From Hyaloscypha bicolor E (taxonomy: Eukaryota; Ascomycota; Leotiomycetes; Helotiales; Hyaloscyphaceae): a stretch of 64,000 nucleotides of DNA. The notes below the pieces were generated by a model, which was not told where the DNA came from, did not search any database, and saw only the letters and a program-made list of their open reading frames with translations. The position numbers and the translations under genes are program-made. Location: NCBI RefSeq assembly GCF_002865645.1, contig NW_020194558.1:310001-374000 (forward strand), in the 5' to 3' direction. Below, piece by piece: positions 46,858 to 56,482 of the stretch (its first letter is position 1; each line of letters starts with the position of its first letter).

Positions 46858-48028
46858 ATGGCTCCTTCTGCAACAGAAATCCCAAGAGCTGCTATGGAGA
46901 AACCTTCAAAGGCCAATATTGGAGTGTTCACGAACCCGGAGCACGACCTGTGGGTGGCGGAGGCGTCGCCGTCTGTTGAGAACATTGAGAAGGGCGACAG
47001 TCTGAAGCCCGGAGAGGTGACAGTTGGGATCAAGAGTACCGGGATCTGCGGGTCAGTAGCAAGAGGTCTTCATAGAGCTTCGCTAACTTCATATCAGTTC
47101 CGATGTTCACTTCTGGCATGCAGGCTGCATTGGCCCTATGATTGTGAGGGACACACATATCCTCGGTCACGAATCTGCAGGTGTTATTCTGGCCGTCCAC
47201 CCTTCTGTCGAGACTCTCAAAGTGGGGGATCGAGTCGCCATTGAACCCAACATCATCTGCAACGAATGCGAGCCATGCCTCACGGGACGATACAACGGTT
47301 GCGAGAAAGTCGAGTTCCTCTCCACCCCGCCTTATCCCGGTCTCCTTCGCAGATATGTCAACCACCCTGCTATCTGGTGCCATAAGATTGGCGACATGTC
47401 TTTCGAAGATGGAGCATGTTTGGAGCCATTGAGCGTTTCCTTGGCAGCTATGCAACGAGCTGGTGTCAGGCTTGGAGATCCAGTCCTCATTTGCGGCGCT
47501 GGCCCAATTGGTCTCATCACTCTCTTGTGCTGCCAGGCTGCTGGAGCCTGTCCACTTGTCATCACCGATATCGACGAAGGAAGGTTGGAATTTGCCAAGA
47601 ATCTATGCCCATCCGTCACCACTTTCAAAGTCGAGCGAGTATCAGCAGAGGAGTCCGCAAAGTCGATCGTAGCTGCATTCGGAGGCATCGAGCCTGCCAT
47701 CGCAATCGAGTGTACTGGGGTCGAGAGCAGTGTAGCTGCTGCAATCTGGGCCGTGAAGTTCGGAGGGAAGGTATTCGTCATTGGAGTCGGGAAGAACGAG
47801 ATGACCATGCCATTCATGAGACTAAGTGTTCGCGAAATCGACCTACAATTTCAGTATAGATACTGCAATACCTGGCCACGAGCTATCCGACTTGTGCAGA
47901 GCGGAATCATCGATATGAAGAAGCTGGTGACCCATCGGTTCCAGCTCGAGGATGCAGTGAAGGCATTCGAGACAGCTGCCAATCCAGAGACTGGGGCGAT
48001 CAAGGTGCAGATAAAGAGTGAAGATTGA
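46858..48028 (+). CDS. lad1: L-arabinitol 4-dehydrogenase (zinc MDR alcohol dehydrogenase)
   Basis: Exons 46,858-47,051 and 47,098-48,028 join across a 46-nt intron (GTCAGT...ATCAG) to restore [18 protein letters not shown]; 374 residues. Medium-chain dehydrogenase features: catalytic-zinc Cys in ICGSD, GHESAG with His and Glu, four-Cys structural-zinc loop [22 protein letters not shown], Rossmann GAGPIGLI, and Asp in ITDIDEGR favouring NAD over NADP. The N-terminus ([16 protein letters not shown]) is that of fungal L-arabinitol 4-dehydrogenase rather than xylitol dehydrogenase. The enzyme oxidises L-arabinitol to L-xylulose in the cytosolic L-arabinose catabolic pathway. The gene looks intact; induction by pentoses is expected from family knowledge and was not read from the promoter. 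Xylitol/sorbitol dehydrogenase is the main alternative. Confidence 0.92.
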
Positions 48029-48325
48029 GAGATTCCACAGGAGAAGCGTTGTAGAGGCGAACATAGCATGTAGAATAACCGTGAATCCGACCGTGGTTTT
48101 CACTGATTTTACGAAGCTTCTTCCTAGTGAATCCTGTGCTAGAGAAAGCCCAAAATCCCAACCAATCAAACCTCGCTTACGTAAGAACCATCTTTTCCTC
48201 TTTCTTCCGAAAACCTTACAATTTTCTGGCGCGATTCCCTCCCAATCCATTGTACGGCCACCACTCCCTCTCGAACCTCGAGAAGCATTTCCTTGAGTCT
48301 CTCGGGCGCATATTCCTCCTCAATC

Positions 48326-49077
48326 ATGTCCTTCGCCGCGTCGCGCGTCCTACGGCGCACCACCCAGCTCCCAATCGGACGAACCACTGCAAGATTCGAA
48401 TCGACAGCTTCGAAAGCCACAGAGGCCGCAAGGGATACCGCCTCGAAAGCTTCCGAAAAAGCAACCGAGTACAAGAGTAAAGCTTCGGAGGGCCTGTCGA
48501 GGGTCACTTCCGCGGCTGGTCCGGCTATCAGTGGTGCGGCCAAAGGTGTTGGGAATGCTCTCGGGAAGATTGGAGGACGGACTGGACGGTTGATTGCGTT
48601 TATTGAGCGTAAGTATCCTGTTTAAAAGTGCAATTTGAATGCGCGGAGAAAGTTTGGGAGCTCAATGGCTGATTCTGCGGTTACAGGACAAATCCCGCCG
48701 ACTATCTACTATGCGCGGGTTGGACTGGAGCTTTCCAGGCTTGTCTTCAAGGGGCAGAGCATGACTCCTCCGTAAGTTTGATTCCTGAAACTCAGATAAA
48801 AGGTTGGAGACTGATACATGAGAATAGACCCGTCTCAACGTTCCAGGCATATTTCCAACGCGCCGTCAAGAGCGTACGAAACCCAGCCGCCCTCTTCCCT
48901 TCCTCAGCCAATGCCACCCCGTCCGGCGTCCTCAACCAGATCCGAAATCTCAATACAAGTCAAATTGTCGCCGGAGCTGTGGTTGGTGCTGAGATGTTAG
49001 GTTTCTTTACCGTTGGAGAGATGATTGGCAGATTTAAGCTTATTGGTTACCGAGGCGATACTGGTGCTCACCACTGA
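48326..49077 (+). CDS. ATP20: Mitochondrial F1Fo-ATP synthase subunit g
   Basis: Three exons (48,326-48,608; 48,687-48,772; 48,829-49,077) splice to 205 residues through GTAAGT donors. The start is MSFAASRVLRRTTQLPIGRT, a typical Arg-rich mitochondrial presequence. An Ala/Lys/Ser-rich amphipathic region (TASKASEKATEYKSKASEG) follows, then the conserved core (PPTIYYARVGLELSRLVF, TFQAYFQRAVKSVRNP) and one C-terminal membrane span (IVAGAVVGAEMLGFFTVGEM) with the small-residue GxxxG-type spacing used for ATP-synthase dimer contacts. Subunit g sits in the Fo sector of the inner membrane and with subunit e supports dimerisation and cristae shape. A single housekeeping gene, no defects. Confidence 0.9.
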
Positions 49078-50159
49078 GCTGTGAATGGAATAGAACTGGA
49101 AGACGATAGATTGGTGGGAAGTCGTAAAGGGGACAAGGATGAGGGGCAGGACGTGAATGATCTTGAATCGGTCGTGAAGAGAACCGGGATCAAGGGATTT
49201 TGACGTTTTATTGCACATATCCTGTGACAAATTTTCTTTGTATGTCTGTACATCACAACAATAAACAGCATCATGACGGATTACACTTGTTCTGCTTAGA
49301 AAGATCTGGCCTTGGTACTTTGCCCTGGCCTCTGCTTAGGATTGAGCCGGATCGAGAGAGGGCAGCTCCCCCAACCAAATGCCACAACGGAAGGACGATC
49401 AGGAGCTGGATTCTTCGGCTGCTCCATGCCATCCAGCCCAAGTCCAACTTAAAGGAACCTCGCACCAAAACCAAACTGATATTAGGAGCTTCATGAATTC
49501 CTCACGTGAATTGCACCAGCCACAGTTTCGCCTCAAAATTCTCACCTCTCTCTTCATCAGTCCCTCATTCAACTTCCCTCTAACTAATTCAAGCATCCAG
49601 GAACATCCTCCCACTTCCCCCTCAAAGCTTCAAACCATCCCATTTTCAACTCCATCTGAGGCTTAGATTGTGCATATTTCAGCCAATAACGGCAAAGATC
49701 TTCTCTCAGCCGGACCCAGCCGTCATCCATCCACCCCATTCCAATGGGGATCCGGCTCCTCGCTCACAACTTGACGTCCATCCTTTGATTCGGGTTTCAA
49801 CGTAACGTATCACTGGACGACGTTGAGATGGAAACTACTTCTCAGACTTCCCCATGCGGTGAAAGATTGCATGACGCCGTCCCTGCGCCTGAGAGCTTGA
49901 CACCGAGACCGTGTCGATTTGATGTGGAAGATCAACGGGTCTAGAAACTCTATTTAGTCTTTACAGATATAAATCCTCCAAGAGGTGCCGTGGTGAGGAT
50001 ATCCTCCTCCATTCGAGAGCCGCTGGCACTCCTGACCTCATACTTGCCCCGCTCTCCCCATGCACGATGAAACCCCCTCCTCTTCCGCTCTCGACCGCCG
50101 CTTTTCTCACCTCCACCACAGCGGCCAAAGTTCTCAACCTCAGCGAAGCAAAATGGACT
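49078..50159. other. Intergenic, no supported gene
   Basis: Frames at 49,200-49,666 and 49,950-50,222 lack motifs and overlap each other on both strands. Confidence 0.4.
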
Positions 50160-51236
50160 CTTACAAGCCCTGGAAATGAGAGGTTTCAAGGAGTGGCAGG
50201 AAAGGTACCGAGTTAAGCACATGCCCTTTCTTCAAACCTGGCGACAAGCTCCAGACCCCGCTGATCTGTATTTCAACAGCAACACCATCGTCCTAAGAAA
50301 CCACTATTACCAGCCCGGCGGTCTCAACACCTCGAATTTCCTCACCACTACCACCGGAGTGGTGGAGATGACGCTCGCTATAGAACAGTACTACCCCATC
50401 CCACACCACTCCGACCCTGTAGCGAACTTCTCATCCTGGTGTCGGACAACGCGGATCTTCCAAGCAGACTTCTATCGCACCCAAATCACTTATTATCGTC
50501 GAGGATCTGGGTTTCCGGAAAGGCAGTTGGCGAGTCTGTATTGGCAGCTCGAGGGCATATGGCAAAGCTCCCACGTGGGCAGGCATTGGGTGTGACGGAA
50601 GGGGAAAGTGCTGCACTACGTTGCTAAAGATATTTACCAACCGATCATCACCGCGAGCTATCTCAACGACACGACGGGCGATCTTACGGCGGATGTGACC
50701 TCTGATCTTTGGAGCAAAGTGGAGGGGACGGCGACCTTCGCATGGTATGGTTCCAACGGGACTCTCCTCTCCTCTCCTCTCCCCGCCGTCACTTTCACCG
50801 CCGGGGCGTTGAATACCGCAAAAGTTTTGTAAACCACCATGAACGACCTACCTTACCCTCTCGCATCCTCCGTTCCTCAAAGTGAATATCACAGCCACCG
50901 GTCTTCCCCCCCTCACCAATGAAACACAAACTTCACACATTCACCCATCTTCGCAACATCTTAGTTACACACCGTCACCATTTCTGATCCCGGGCTAGAA
51001 TGACTTGGGATGAAGAGAAAGTGGTGTTTATGGTCGAGGCGAAGAAAGCGTTTGCAGCGTGGGTCTGGCTTGATCTCTAAGCTGGTGTGTTGGGAAATTT
51101 TGAGAGTATTGGGTTTTTGCTGTTGCCAAGTGGTGGGGTGAAGGACGTGAGGTTTACGTTGAAGGATGATGGTGGAGTGCGGGGGTTGCAGGGTTTGGTG
51201 GGGGTGAGGAGTTTGCTGGATAATAGTCTGCCTTGA
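50160..51236 (+). pseudogene. GH2 beta-mannosidase, C-terminal fragment with stops
   Basis: Readable pieces in order are: FLQTWRQAPDPADLYFNSNT; NHYYQPGGLNTSNF; QADFYRTQITYYRRGSGFPE; RQLASLYWQLEGIWQ; a TGA just after RHWV; then KVLHYVAKDIYQPII, LTADVTSDLWSKVEGTATFA, a broken stretch, and VEAKKAFAAWVWLD with a TAA, ending LLPSGGVKDVRFTLKDDGG with its stop at 51,234-51,236. This is the C-terminal part of a glycoside hydrolase family 2 beta-mannosidase (TIM-barrel end with 'LYWQLxxIWQ', then the accessory beta-domains). Such enzymes are secreted and cleave terminal beta-mannose from mannan oligosaccharides. The N-terminal half is absent and at least two stops and one frameshift are present, so it is dead. 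Confidence 0.8.
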
Positions 51237-53214
51237 CGTGTTTGTACGCGATAAAGGATGTTGATTGGGCATTTAAAAGTCGATGAGGTGGAACTTTATG
51301 AATTACATGCGTAAATATTATGGAACGTGGGTACAAAAGCTCTTCTCGCAAGTTGGTTGAGTACGCAGCAAATTCGCTCCGTTTGCCCATTTCAGGGAAT
51401 CTGGAAAGACAAGTGTCCATTTCTCTAATTTCACAAACCAACCCCACGCTTTTTCCCTGCAAGTGAAATCCAGGCTCCAACAATTTTTGTTTTCAGGTCC
51501 TTCCTCAATACCAACTCTGGACGTTTACAGGTCATCTGTCACAGAATGACAACAACAATCTGCTATCATTCTTCCTTCTCATTCCGTCTTTCGATTCCCC
51601 ATCCCCCTCTTCAGCGTCCCGCTGCTACTCTCATGTTGTGCCGCAAGCCCAAAGCTCGATAACTCCCAAAGTCGGAGAATTTGTGCTAGCTTCCAAACTT
51701 TTGAAGGAAGCTTGGATACTGCTCTCCCTTGCGCTTCATCTCCATCGCAACTTGGAAGGTGGGATGGTCCGGCAAGGCGTTTATAGCCCAGCGAAAGAGA
51801 GCGTAATGGGAAGCTGTTGTCAGTTAGAAGATGGAAGTTGAGAACTGTTCATATCAATTCTTATTGGGTAATAGTTTACCGCGGCAACTTCAGTCCTCAT
51901 TAGGCCAATATGCAGGCCGATGGTTGAGGTGGCATGTAGAGACGTGAGAAACTTTGCTTCAGCATCAGCATGGGTATAAAAGTTCCTCTTCCGAGTTGGT
52001 TGGCAAAGGTAGGATGGAAAGACAATAGGAGGCTCTTATACATGTGTGCGGTCGTGTTCACTTTCACTTCTGGACATGCTGGAAGATTTGTAGCTTGCAA
52101 GTGCAGCATCCTCAACTCGCTCCTCAATATCTGCTCGGTGTCTGACTGCTCTTGCAAGTATTCTATGGAAATTATTATCAAAATGACAATAAAAACTACT
52201 CGTTGTCATTCTTTTTTCACATCTCGTTACGAATTCTTTTTCTTCCATTATGGTCCCCTAAAACTAACTATGAATATACCGCAAAAAATAATTAATCAGC
52301 TTACATTCCCGAAGCCGACATTTGACCAAGCCCCCATTGCCCTTACCCATGAACTCCACAGAGCCCTCGTAGCTCGAGACTCAAATAGCTCCAAGTTTAT
52401 CACCAAATACTTTCCAAGTCTTCCGTGAGCGTAACCGGAATGTTTATCTTTATCACATTGAAGAAAATGCTTCTACTACTATTTATCGGAAGGAAATAAG
52501 CCGACTCCTTCAACTTTGGTCAGGGCCAGCAGACAATTCTGAAGAATCTAAAGCAAGGAGTAGAATGTGATATATATTATTTCCGAGGTGTACATCACTG
52601 GTGATCAGAGAAAGTGGCTCGTGTTCTCTCTTGAGGTATCCAAATTGCGGCTGAGTGTTCTGAATAGCCTCAAGCTATCACTATTTTATGTTGAGAAACT
52701 GGAGAATCGACCGCTCGGTTTGTAGGTGGTACAACGTAGAGGTAGAACTGGGGTGCTTCGAAACTCCAGGCACGTGACTTTCAAAGCAGCCCCCCCCCTT
52801 TTTCATTCTCGCTAAAGCTTCCCTTGATACACCACGTAGTATTTTCAACCGGCACCCAATTGGTTAAGGATGCGATTCTATACCCACTTATTTGTAATCA
52901 AAGTACCTCCCTCTAATGTTCTGCTCAATGTTCAGGTCTCGGGTGCTCGCTTGTGAATGGCTGAGGCTGGCGGTCCCGATTCGCTCACCGTGTGGGTTTA
53001 CGGTTGCAGCTGCATGTTGTAAAATGCCACTTGGAGTGCGCCTTGCAGTATGTCTCATAATTCGCTTCGCACAAATGACGTGTGAAAATGATCCCTCACC
53101 TGGAAGTCGACTCTCATCGTAACTTAACCTTGCGGAAGCCGATTTCAATCCACTTTCGTCCTATGTTCTATTCGAAGACCTCAATCACACCGCTACTAAG
53201 TGGCTAATGCTAAT
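51237..53214. other. Intergenic, no supported gene
   Basis: Frames at 51,638-51,841, 51,970-52,428 and 52,916-53,122 have no recognisable motif. A T-rich patch near 52,200-52,260 and a C8 run near 52,790 are the only notable features. Confidence 0.4.
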
Positions 53215-55486
53215 ATGGACGGGCTAAGCGCAACCTCGAGCTATATTGCTATCTTATCTTTGGCCGTACAGCTAATAAATGCCACGCAGAACCTGCGAGC
53301 ATTCTTCACAGATGTAGCTGGAGCACCTGGCGAGATACGAAGGCTCGCCACAGCTTTGTCGCAGCTGGCAGACATTTTACAAGACGTCCAAATGGTTAGC
53401 AAAATCCAGGAAGCACAGATCGGAGCCCCTCCTGCGCCACGGTCACTCCTTGCATCCTTGGATGCCTGCAAGGATGAGTTATTCTAGCTTTAGGTATATG
53501 TCAACGCGGCCGAACAGAAGACAAGGGGTTCAGGAAAAATATCTAGACATTGGGAGTCATTCATGATTGTAGTCAAAAAGAAGGAGATAGAGAAATATGG
53601 ATCGCAACTCGACCAGGCAACCCAGTTTCTCTCGATAGCGATGACAATGAACTTGATGGTTCTTAAGTATGTCCACCTTGCGGTACATGTACTGATATAT
53701 TTATGCTTACGGAAATAGCCTCACTAGCCTCGAGATGGCGGCGAATGCTGCACCACCACCATCACTTCTCTATTGGACTGAGAGTCCACACAAAATATCG
53801 TCTCATCCATGCCTTGCCAGCCCCAACGAAATATCCTCCCGAGGTTTCCCAAGACGCATGAAGACCTCTCGCAGTGTAAAATCATGTTCGATTCAATTTG
53901 GCAGCTGTCTATTCGACGCACTCTACACCCAAAAAGAAACTAGGCACGACGCACAGAGAACAGTAGGCAAAAATGCATTAAGCATCAAAAAGGCTGTACT
54001 CACTGTATCCTCTCTAATCTTTGGCTGCTACATCAGCTTCTGCGTCAAACAATCATACTACTCAATATCACAAAGTCTTCAAATTGATCCGATCGCCGAT
54101 TTTGATACCCCAATCTTTGAGCTATGCTTTTGGGGAGATATTTCGAGTGTCCAGTCCCAGTTCGCTCAAGGGACTGTTTCCCCTTTTGTCAGAGACCCAA
54201 ATGGGAGAACCCTTCTTCATGTTGGTAGCTTTCCTCATCAAGCACTACGGATGGCTAAATGTTTAGCAGTATGCAGCACAAGGGACCAACGCGACTCTTG
54301 TGAGATTCCTCCTGGAATGTGGCCTTGATGCGAGCAAGACTGAGTTCGTCTTTGGCCGGTAAGCTCTCTCAAAAGGGTTCATGCATTTAGTTAACATTTA
54401 CGAACCAGAACCCCACTACTGTGGATGAACTTTCGCACTCGACTGACAGACTCCGAGGCTTTCGTCGACACGATTAGGAGTTTAGTGATGCGGGGACAGA
54501 GTGATCTAATGGATGTGGACCGCCACGGAATCAATTTCTTAACTGGGTATTACGGAACCAGCAGTGGCCATTTGTGGCTCTTGAACCAAGAAGAGTTCGA
54601 GAATGATATCCTTCAATGCGGGAATCTAGCTATCCACGCGATTGCACATACCTTTGCAAATCCGTTTATTGACAAAATCAGCTCCCCTCCCGAAAGTTGG
54701 GGTTCATCGCTACGGAAATTGCTCCATGCTGGTGTAGCTCTATCTCCCTCGGTCCCCGAGATGGGCACACCACTTGATACTCTGCTTATGAGCATCACGT
54801 ATCAAGTTGACTCCGGTCTCGTAGCACAAGCGTGGTTGTCTCTCCTGTCTTCCGTCGGTGTTGATGTCGAAATCTATGTCATGAGAGAGAGATATCTACA
54901 CCCTTCTGGATTTGTACACCGGGTCTACCCAACATGGCTTCAGCGCACGCCGGATGAGGAAATTCCACGACGATTAATATTTGAAGAGATGGAAAGTCCG
55001 AGACAGCACCGAATTCGATGGGAGTGGTTTTACGGCCCCGAAAGTCCGGCCCACCTAGCATTGTCCGAGTTTTCCTCGTTTGGGGATCTATTCCACTGGT
55101 CTAGTAGGGACTTCCAACTGAACTGGCCATTTATCTACTTGGAAGTGCATAAAGACCTTGGAGGTGGACTTACCTTGGGTACAAAAGAATGCGGCAGAAA
55201 TTACCTTTCCAAGATGAAGATACTGCAGGCGCGGTGGGCAAGACAGGCTGCTCGACGACACAGCCGCTCAAGAATACGGTCTTGGGTAGGAAAGCCATCA
55301 AGAACCGAGAGAAGACTTCAGGTCCCTGGTTCTTGGGTTGAAGATCACATGCCACCCTCGTCCAGCCGGCAGCAGACGTATGTTTTCAATAATTCTTGGT
55401 GGCGCTACCTTTTCATAATGGGCTTTGCATTCTTAATATCGCGAGCGGGCTTACCGTTGCGAGAAGAGAATGGTTGGATTGTTTAA
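53215..55486 (+). pseudogene. Fungal N-terminal-domain protein with ankyrin-like region, inactivated
   Basis: Starts MDGLSATSSYIAILSLAVQL, the helical N-terminal domain found on many fungal STAND and ankyrin proteins. After KDELF come two in-frame TAG codons (53,485-53,487 and 53,491-53,493). The frame then resumes as VYVNAAEQKTRGSGKI and IVVKKKEIEKYGSQLDQATQ to MNLMVL, crosses a plausible intron (GTATGT...AAATAG near 53,668-53,719) and continues LTSLEMAANA. Frame changes follow. DTPIFELCFWGDISSVQSQF and DPNGRTLLH look ankyrin-like, as does TLVRFLLECGLDASKTEFVF in another frame. The last 353 codons (54,425-55,486; LTDSEAFVDTIRSLVMRGQS...) are open and end in a hydrophobic segment. The whole would be a cytosolic or membrane-anchored incompatibility-type protein; it is broken in its first half. 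Confidence 0.6.
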
Positions 55487-55612
55487 CAGCAAGTGTGTAC
55501 GAGTCGTTTTCGTGAGTTTGTGTGCATACTTTTTAAACCACCCAGATTTATAAAGTATAGCCATTTCTTCTTCTCCTTAACAATGCCCCAGAATCACATC
55601 ACCCCCTTCCAA

Positions 55613-56251
55613 TTAACCCTTTTTATAAGCTTGTTCCCACCTTTCTAGCACAAAGGTGACCCTCTCATGAAGGTTACTGACCTCATACGGCAATACTTCA
55701 TAATTCAGACCCCAATCGTCAAGACAGCTGCAAAATAACTGATGAAATCTAATCCACTCTGCCCTATCTTTTGGCATCAATCTCACACCATCATCCGTCA
55801 GCCAGTCAGCCCCCGCCTCACATACAACAACCACCGAGTTTCTCATCCTATCCCGTAGCTCCAACCACCCAGCTGACCGAATCAGGTCACTTGCCGCGTC
55901 TTCATTAACGTACTTTCGAGCATAAACAATAGGATCTGCTCCTGAACGATCAGAGATAAACCAATCATTTTGTGCTGATATATCACGCTCAGTAGCAACT
56001 TGAGCTTGTAAAATGAGTTGCTGTAAGGCCAAAGAGCGAGCAGGCGAGGACGTGATATCGTCAGCAGTGAAGTTGTGTTGTTTCAGAACAGTCCTTGCGA
56101 CTTCCGTAATGGTTTTGGGACGAGAAAATGGATATCCGCCGAAATCCTCGGTGTTTTTGAAGTGGTCTTGGAGAGCTTTGATCAGGGTAGTCTTGCCCGT
56201 GCACTGCGCCCCAACGATGTAGATATTCCGAGGCTTGCTGTGCGGAGTCAT
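55613..56251 (-). CDS. NadR/AAA_28-like P-loop ATPase (possible nucleotide kinase)
   Basis: From the ATG at 56,251 (MTPHSKPRNIYIVGAQCTGK) the protein is 212 residues. Residues 14-21 form a Walker A (GAQCTGKT). Residues about 100-115 carry DWFISDRSGADPIVYA, where the DRS/D motif is typical of the lid/kinase part of the AAA_28 family that includes the NadR ribosylnicotinamide-kinase domain. The C-terminus (NLHERVTFVLERWEQAYKKG) is helical. The frame continues 42 codons upstream to 56,377, but that extension looks unlike the family and may hold an intron. Cytosolic; substrate not predictable. It is divergent from the RdRP-helicase gene with only 231 bp between start codons. Confidence 0.8.
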   Translation of the reverse strand: MTPHSKPRNIYIVGAQCTGKTTLIKALQDHFKNTEDFGGYPFSRPKTITEVARTVLKQHNFTADDITSSPARSLALQQLILQAQVATERDISAQNDWFISDRSGADPIVYARKYVNEDAASDLIRSAGWLELRDRMRNSVVVVCEAGADWLTDDGVRLMPKDRAEWIRFHQLFCSCLDDWGLNYEVLPYEVSNLHERVTFVLERWEQAYKKG

Positions 56252-56482
56252 CTTTTTTGCTTTCAGTAACGCATTAACTGCATCTACGTAGCATGCTGGT
56301 ATTTTCAGGAATGGAAGGCAAGCTCGACGGAATAGAGGTTTACCCGATACTAGAAAAAGCAGGAAAGGATGGCCCACTCGCTGACGATGCAGTGTAACCT
56401 TGAGTCACGTGCATGACAGGATCTTCACAGATATCACCGCCGTCCCCCGTCCTCTATCCTCTCTTTATCATCACACATCGCC
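56252..56482. promoter_or_regulatory. 231-bp bidirectional promoter region (inferred)
   Basis: It lies between two divergent ATGs (56,251 minus and 56,483 plus). CT-rich tracts ('ccgtcccccgtcctctatcctctc') lie just upstream of the plus-strand start. No specific factor site can be named. Inferred from spacing. Confidence 0.5.

Noticed and set aside
47332..47817. 161-codon minus-strand open frame inside the L-arabinitol dehydrogenase gene
   Set aside because: Antisense shadow of a well-supported coding exon.
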